From Lomentospora prolificans (taxonomy: Eukaryota; Ascomycota; Sordariomycetes; Microascales; Microascaceae): 64,000 nt of DNA. Position 1 is the stretch's first letter. The number at the start of each line of letters is the position of its first letter. A program made the position numbers and the translations under genes. Under the pieces are notes generated by a model. That model searched no databases. It was given only the letters and a program-made list of their open reading frames with translations, and was not told the origin of the DNA. The stretch covers positions 1,426,001-1,490,000 of the forward strand of contig JARFXM010000007.1 in assembly GCA_029532625.1 (NCBI GenBank). The letters are read 5' to 3'. Of the stretch, positions 58,311-64,000 are shown piece after piece.

Positions 58311-59873
58311 TTACATGACGAAGAGGGCGAGGGCGCCGAGGACGGCAGCACCGAAAGCGATGGTGTTGCGGCCGGCGGCGGAGACCTCGACAGGGCCAGT
58401 GGGCTGCTCGGGGCTGGAGCTCTCAACGCCAGAGCCGGAAGGCTGGGGAGAGACACCACCAGTGGGCTTGGGGCAGTCGGCACCAGTGCAGCCAGAGCCG
58501 CCAGTGGGCTCCTCGGGGCTGGAGCTCTCTACATCGGAGCCGGAAGGCTGGGGAGAGACACCACCGGTAGGCTTGGGGCAGTCATCGCCCTGGCAACCAG
58601 ATCCGCCAGTGGGCTCGGGCTCCTCAGGGCAGTTCTCACCGTCGCAGCTAGGAGGGTTGGTGGGCTGGGTCTTGCCGGTAGAAGTAGGGCGGAGAGGGCA
58701 GTCGGTGACATCAGGAGGGCAGGAGGTGATGGTGCGGAGAGTGGTCTCGGTCACCGTCTGAGGGGGGTTGGGACCGTTGGTGCCAGTGGGCTTGGGGGTC
58801 TCGGTCTCCTCGGGGCAATCGGTCTCGTTGCCACCAGTGGGCTCCTCAGGGCTGGAAGAGTCGATACCAGAAGAGGTAGGCTCGGGCTCCTCGGGGCAGT
58901 TCTCACCGTTGCAAGGAGGGTTGGTGGGCTCAGGGCCGTTAGTGCTGGTGGGCTCAGGCTCGTCGGTGCAATCAGACTCGGTAGGAGTGGCGGTGGGCTC
59001 AGGCTCATCGGTGCAGTCAGACTCGGTAGGAGTGGCGCTGGGCTCAGGCTCATCAGTGCAGTCAGACTCGGTAGGAGTGGCGGTGGGCTCAGGCTCATCA
59101 GTGCAGTCAGACTCGGTAGGAGTGGCGGTGGGCTCCTCGGGGCTGGAAGAGTCTACACCAGAAGTGGTGGGCTCAGGCTCGTCGGTGCAGTCGGACTCGG
59201 TGGGAGTAGCGGTGGGCTCAGTAGGACCAGAGGACCCGGTGGTTGAAGCGGTAGGCTCAGTGGGACGAGTAGTAGGCTCCTCCTCATCGCAGTCATCCTC
59301 GTCGTCATCATCCTCATCATCCTCATCATCCTCATCATCGCAGTCCTCATCATCCTCATCATCCTCATCGTCCTCATCGTCCTCATCATCCTCATCATCG
59401 CAGTCCTCATCGTCACCATCATCTTCACCATCGTCCTCTCCATCATCTTCACCGTCATCCTCCTCACAGTCTTCCTCATCGTCCTCCTCTTCGTCATCCT
59501 CCTCTTCACAGTCCTCCTCATCATCCTCGGGAGGGTTCTGAGGCTCCTCGTCATCCTCCTCACAATCCTCCTCATCAGCACCAGTGTCCTTCTTGTAGAG
59601 GGTCACCACACCGGCCTCGCCATTGGTGCACTTGGAGACATCGACAAGAGAGTAGTCGACCTCCTCGGAGCAGGTGCAGTCGGTGCTGACGGCAACGAAG
59701 GCGGCCTCAGTGCAGGCAGTCTGGCACTGCTCGGCGGTGAAGCCGGCGGGCAAGTCGGCGACCTTGGTCAGAGAGCTGGTCTGGACCTCAGCGCAACCGA
59801 CGAGAGAGTAGCCCTGGCTGGTGGCGGCAGCGGCGCCGGCCACGAGGAGAGCGGTAGCAAGACGGTTCGACAT
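58311..59873 (-). CDS. GPI-anchored WSC-like, Asp/Glu-rich cell-wall protein with tandem repeats
   Basis: This intronless gene encodes a 520-residue surface protein. A signal peptide (about 1-19, ...LLVAGAAAATSQG) leads to a small Cys-rich WSC-like domain (about 20-93) with six or more cysteines (GCAEV, EQCQTAC, DCTC, KC) ending in VTLYKKD. A domain of this type may bind glucans. About 97-200 is almost pure Asp/Glu with regularly placed single cysteines (DEDCDDEDDEDD). Then comes a Pro/Thr/Ser-rich stalk of repeats built on PTATPTESDCTDEPE, followed by further Cys-containing repeats (GGSGCTGADCPKPTGG). The C-terminus, with small residues near SAAG and a hydrophobic tail FGAAVLGALALFVM, is a GPI-attachment signal. 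The product should be O-glycosylated and held at the plasma membrane or wall. A TATA-like element lies at 60094-60100. Possible roles are adhesion, wall sensing or cation binding. Confidence 0.88.
   Translation of the reverse strand: MSNRLATALLVAGAAAATSQGYSLVGCAEVQTSSLTKVADLPAGFTAEQCQTACTEAAFVAVSTDCTCSEEVDYSLVDVSKCTNGEAGVVTLYKKDTGADEEDCEEDDEEPQNPPEDDEEDCEEEDDEEEDDEEDCEEDDGEDDGEDDGEDDGDDEDCDDEDDEDDEDDEDDEDDEDCDDEDDEDDEDDDDEDDCDEEEPTTRPTEPTASTTGSSGPTEPTATPTESDCTDEPEPTTSGVDSSSPEEPTATPTESDCTDEPEPTATPTESDCTDEPEPSATPTESDCTDEPEPTATPTESDCTDEPEPTSTNGPEPTNPPCNGENCPEEPEPTSSGIDSSSPEEPTGGNETDCPEETETPKPTGTNGPNPPQTVTETTLRTITSCPPDVTDCPLRPTSTGKTQPTNPPSCDGENCPEEPEPTGGSGCQGDDCPKPTGGVSPQPSGSDVESSSPEEPTGGSGCTGADCPKPTGGVSPQPSGSGVESSSPEQPTGPVEVSAAGRNTIAFGAAVLGALALFVM
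58948..59127. repeat. Four tandem 45-bp coding repeats
   Basis: Near-identical 45-bp units (15 codons) repeat with an exact 45-base period, judged from a common core at 58976, 59021, 59066 and 59111. A diverged fifth copy is at about 59167-59211. They encode the PTATPTESDCTDEPE unit of the GPI protein stalk and could change copy number by slippage or unequal exchange. Confidence 0.9.
59279..59560. repeat. Degenerate TCN trinucleotide tract encoding poly-Asp/Glu
   Basis: A roughly 280-base tract of TCA, TCC and TCG triplets on the plus strand reads as GAN codons (Asp/Glu) in the gene on the minus strand. It is broken at intervals by GCAGTC or ACAGTC steps that code for Cys. The open frames it makes on the other strand are artefacts. 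Confidence 0.9.
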
Positions 59874-62800
59874 TGTGTTGGACGGGGATCTGTCGTATTA
59901 GGCGAAGGGAGGATTAGGTATTAATTAGGTACAAGTAGAACCAACGAATGCTAAATAAATCAGAGCTACCGATCGGTGAAGATGGTAGTTCTTTTGTATT
60001 AAAAGCGAGTGGAACTGTTCGAAAGGCGAACAAACATTCGTTGGATTCCGAAAGAGAGACTAGTGGAAAGACGTTAGGATGAGAAGATGGGAATATATAT
60101 TGATTCCTGGCCAAGATGGGAAGTGATGCAACTGGAGCTCACCCACCACGCACATCGATACGATGGGACTGATCTCCCGTCGAACACGAGGTGGCCTAAT
60201 GGGGCTTGTCCTCCACTCACCACCCACTCAGAAAGGTCCAGGTACTCCATGCATGCGGAATGGGTGGCCCAGAAGCAGGGATTCATGAGATACCAGGCCC
60301 GCCATCGCCATGGATTGGTCTTTGCTGTTGTTGTTCGCTCCCTTCCTATTTTGACTAGTTCGACAATGCTTCCACTTCGCGTGCGGAGCATGTACCAGGT
60401 CATTTGGGATTGCTTTGTCCTGGTCCGCTTGTGCGTGCGTTGACCTTGGCTCGAGTCGACGCTTAGCCCGATCCATGGTCTCCTTAGGGAGCAATCCTAC
60501 CCAAAAGGTACACGGCTAGCCAGCTGGCGGCGCGATTCTCAACTGTGCCGCTATTTCCCTCACTGTTTGTATCCCTCATTTGTCTCTTCTCCTCCCCTGC
60601 CAGACAACCTTTGGGTTGGGTTGTAGTGGTGTTGGGTCCCTGAACCCCCGGTCGTCGTCCAAAGTTGGCCAAGCCGGTGTTCCCGCTTGGCGTGCACGGG
60701 TAGCAGCAAATCAGAGGTACGAGGTTGGTTACGTGGGAAGCAGGGAGATTGGGGCACCTTGTGCAGCACTCGAATTGGCGGGGCGAATGTCCTGACTCCT
60801 TGACCGAGGGATGGATCCTCGTTGTTTTCTCTCCACGACGCTGGCTGTTGGTGACTCCTCTCCAACGAGCACAAAAAAAAAAGAAAGGAAAACCCCCTCT
60901 TGGCCCGTGGTTCGACTCCTCTCTTCAGGACGTTATTTTCCTAGTCAATGGCGCGGGGATATGGCGTCCTGCACGGTCTGTCTAGTTTGGCGATAAGAGC
61001 CCGCACGAAGAGGCTGATGAAAATGAAGCGACGAGCTGGAAAAACTAGCGAAACAGCGTGGCAAAATGTGCACAGAAGGGGTCTGGCGCACTCGACTGGC
61101 GCTGTGGTGGGTCTCGGCCTCTTGCTTGCTGTGCTGGCAAACAGCAACCGAAGGCACACACAAGCCGCCAGCTTGGTCGTATGTATTTCACAGTTGCGGT
61201 AATCCAAGCTGCCCACCGGAAATTGGGTTATCTCTCAAGATAGGAAACCGGGTTACTCCAGCAGAATTCTGTATTACCATTATGCTTCCAAAAATAACCC
61301 GCTGGTGAACACGAAGGAGGTAGGGTTCGGCGCTCTCGATGTTTCTCCCTCGGCGAATAGAGTTTGTCCAAGCCACGTGCGTTGTTGTGGTCCTCGTAAT
61401 GCAAGGAAGTACATCCAAACAAGCAATTACAAAAAGGAACAGGTTCTGGAGGGTGGAGAATCTCCTGTCAAGGGGAATACGGACTTGCTGGCGGCACCTT
61501 CCATTCCAGTGAACCCAGCTGTATTCATGATTCCCCACTGCTGGCCATCCGAATATTAGTAAACAAGGCACAGGTCCTTGGGTCGGGATCTTGTGGAGTG
61601 TGGGTGGGCTGACGGAGCGGGCGAATAAGGAGACAGATGCGCGCGAAATTAGGATGGAGATATCGACCAACAGGGGCAAATTCCTTTGTTGGACAAAGGT
61701 CCGCCAGATCGAAACTTACGAGGGCCGACCAAACAATGGGAACCAGTGCTGTACTCCGTACGACTGAAATCGGGACAGCGACAAGCAACACTGTGCAGTG
61801 CCCGTCAGCATGCTAATTTACAGATGGCCAGGCACTTTCGGATGACAGCTCCTTCCTCCTGCGTCTAGCATCCACATCCGCTTAACGTCTGCAGGCCTCC
61901 TTTCTGGAGTAACTGCCGTGACCCAGAAAGAACCGTATAGCGGAGTCAGATCTTCTGCTTCTCTGATTGCGACCAGCGGCTGTATCCATGCCTTGGTTAG
62001 TGATAGACAGAAGAGAGTTGATACGACGTGGTCGGGTCAACGAGTTCAAGAGGGCCCGAAGAGAGCCAGCGGTATGGCAGCAACACAGGGCTAACCGTCA
62101 TGCCGCCGTCTCGAGAGCTGTGGGGACGGGGATCAGCTCAGGAAGGAGAAAACTCAGCACAGTCCACCCCAGCGTTGCCCTGCACTGGAGACTGGGGTGG
62201 CCGATCTGGTGAATGGAACCGCAGAATGGGAAATAAGGTGGCGTTCAAGGGAGCGAATCCCATTGCGACCTGCCCATCACGTCCCCGGAAGTTGACGGCC
62301 CCTCTCCAAGTACTTTTTTTTTCGGGAGGTGTTATCCACATTGGCCTCAACCGAGGACGACAATCAGAGGCGGTCTTGCACCCACAGAGTATCTTTCCAG
62401 AAGTGAACCCCTCACAATAATTGTGCTCAGAATCGGTGACTGGAATTGTGCGCGCCTGGCACAGGCACGACAGTCCTTCCAAGGCCCCTGACAAGGGCCC
62501 CAGCTGGCGGTGGGCACGCGCCAGCCACTGGTGTCGACAAAAGCCCCATACCCACACGTGGCGTCGCTATTCCTTCTTGTGCGTCGTCATGCACTCACAT
62601 TCACATTCCAATCCCTATCTCCCATCTGGGTCTATCTCGATTTGGTGACCGAAAGACACATTTCCATGAGCATTCGCGATTCTCGCTTTTTTTTTTTCTC
62701 GCCTTTTTTTTTTTTTTTTTTTTTTTCCTTTCGCAATTCCCTGTCAACTTACGAAGTAGCTCTGGTCGAATCCATTATGGGGTCTGTCTATTATCTTGCT

Positions 62801-63589
62801 ATCATCATCATCAGGGGGGAAGGTTCGCATGAAGAAGTCTCTAGAACGAATACACCAGACGTGCAGGGTGAATTGTGTCTTGTTGCCAGATCAGGAAGCC
62901 GCCATTTGTGCGACCCCTGGCTGGTCCCCACATCGCTGGCTTTGAGGACATTGATCCAAGCGGTTGCCCAATCTTCCTGCCAGAAACTGGCCAAGTGCAA
63001 TATCTACGTCACGCTGAACGAGAGGGACGAATGTTCGGCTCGTCAATCCCGAAGAAAAACGAACGGAAAAATCGGAAGCCATGCCAGGAAATACGCGCTG
63101 GGAAGGAGGGACCCTCGACCGATTCCATGCCTCGACCTTGCGCTTGTGAGGATGAGCGAATCCCCTTGTGCTTTCTCCACCAGTGGTATTTCTGCATCTT
63201 TTCTCGTGATCCGCAGTTTTCCTTCTTCGCCCACTCTGCACTTGCCCCAATCTAGTGTGATTGAAAGGGAAACCGGTTTAGCTTCGCTCCCCTTAACCGT
63301 GCCATCTATTAATACCTTTTCTAGCCCGTGACGTTCTTGGCTGTCAGTAGCCTGGTAGGGAGAAGGAGAGAACCATTTTGGAAGGAGCACGAGTCACGCA
63401 GTGGTGGAAGGAGCCGGCTGGTGTTGGTGGAATTTCGCACCACTGGGCGTCACTCGGGATGGCTCCTCCACGCCCATTACTTCGAACCATTCCCATCAGC
63501 CAGCCGTGCTAAGACTTGGCGAGGAACTAAGTAAAAAGAAAGACAAGACAGGCCTTCACCACCTTCCTTTCGCTCATATTGCTTGGTCG
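59874..63589. other. Gene-free region upstream of the GPI protein gene
   Basis: No frame is convincing across 3.7 kb. The longest (62510-63331, +) begins at a non-ATG codon, runs through a 23-base T run at 62704-62726 and lacks any domain. The left part should hold the GPI protein promoter. No tRNA or other structured RNA was recognised. Confidence 0.5.
60094..60100 (-). promoter_or_regulatory. TATA-like element upstream of the GPI protein gene
   Basis: TATATAT lies 221 bases upstream of the ATG and is followed, on the coding strand, by pyrimidine-rich sequence. This fits a core promoter with a 5' UTR of roughly 190 nt. Confidence 0.4.
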
Positions 63590-64000
63590 TGACCTTACCA
63601 GGAAGGTCGTGCTCATTTCGCAGGATACGACCTATCCGCCCTCCACATTTTCATTTTCTCCACCCCACTGTCTTTAATATCTAATCATCATCCATCGAAC
63701 AATTCTAGCAACTCACCATCCAACGGAGATACTTTATAATCTCTCCCCATCTTTGCATATCAACCACCGGGTTTCGTGCTCAATCCCTGCTGCCGTCACT
63801 TCCTTCGCTCCCGCTACCTGAACCATACCCTGGCCTTGCCGCGCGCCACCAGGTTCTCCCTTGCGCGCAGGCCGGCGCTCTAGCCTTGTTCAACATTCGC
63901 GAGAGAAAAAAGGGATACGAGATTTTCCAGGCTTCTAGGAGAGTCCCGGCGGCTCAAGGTTGCACATCCCAATAGAGGTCGTTCATGCATTGCTTCGTGT
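63590..64000 (+). promoter_or_regulatory. Pyrimidine-rich sequence, probable promoter/5' leader of a gene beyond the edge
   Basis: From about 63590 the plus strand is rich in C/T tracts and CATC/CAAC words, as fungal 5' leaders are, and resembles the sequence just before the LITAF-like and VPS13 starts. An ATG at 63985 opens a frame of only five codons before the edge, too short to judge. Confidence 0.35.

Noticed and set aside
58257..59541. Gly/Leu- and Ser-rich frames on the plus strand
   Set aside because: They are products of reading the GPI protein's tandem repeats and poly-acidic tract in reverse complement.
62510..63331. 273-codon frame (+)
   Set aside because: It starts at a non-ATG codon, runs through poly(T) as poly-Phe and has no domain or splice support.
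1..64000. CRISPR arrays, prophage, insertion sequences, intact transposons, NRPS/PKS genes
   Set aside because: None was found. The DNA is eukaryotic, and no repeat-spacer array, integrase or transposase frame, or megasynthase is present.

Overview
The window reads as nuclear DNA of a filamentous ascomycete (Pezizomycotina, probably Sordariomycetes). Protein genes are broken by short GT-AG introns, most 50 to 115 nt, often with fungal branch points such as TACTAAC. Intergenic gaps are long. There are no operons and no bacterial signals, and the protein families are typical of moulds: Zn2Cys6 regulator, proteinase K-type subtilase, WSC-like GPI wall protein, concentrative nucleoside transporter. 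I infer exon structures from frame continuity, splice consensus and family motifs. No expression data were available.

Layout. 1-1581 (-) is the 5' part of a SAPS-family (Sit4/PP6 phosphatase-associated) gene cut by the left edge. 2.2-4.7 kb is gene-free and partly AT-rich. 4710-6061 (-) is a secreted subtilisin-like protease with a complete catalytic triad. 6.1-11.6 kb has no convincing gene. 11657-14182 (-) encodes a TFIP11/Ntr1-type G-patch splicing factor. 14962-24243 holds four neighbouring metabolic-type genes: a CocE/NonD-S15 hydrolase (-), a phytanoyl-CoA dioxygenase-like enzyme (+), a Zn2Cys6 transcription factor (-) and an MFS transporter (+). The hydrolase/dioxygenase and regulator/transporter pairs are each divergent over shared promoters, so the four may form a small catabolic or detoxification cluster.

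25100-30110 (-) is the most unusual gene. It encodes a 1601-residue protein with an N-terminal domain that I tentatively relate to the PrnB/MarE (DUF1864) heme-dioxygenase-like family. A CysJ/P450-reductase-type FAD/NADPH module, a cytochrome b5 domain and a C-terminal tail of about 530 residues with no domain I recognise follow. It looks like a self-contained electron-transfer chain feeding a heme oxygenase. A 5.6 kb gene-free region separates it from a divergent LITAF-like zinc protein (35725-36578).

37745-40521 (+) is the XMAP215/Stu2/Alp14 TOG microtubule polymerase. 42722-52414 (+) is the giant lipid-transfer protein Vps13 (3212 aa). 52767-54840 (-) is a concentrative nucleoside transporter. 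58311-59873 (-) is a GPI-anchored, WSC-like, extremely acidic repeat protein. The last 4.1 kb has no supported gene and ends in pyrimidine-rich sequence that looks like the promoter or 5' leader of a plus-strand gene beyond the right edge.

Housekeeping genes (SAPS, TFIP11, Stu2, Vps13) alternate with secreted, metabolic or transport genes. I found no tRNA, rRNA, CRISPR array or intact mobile element.
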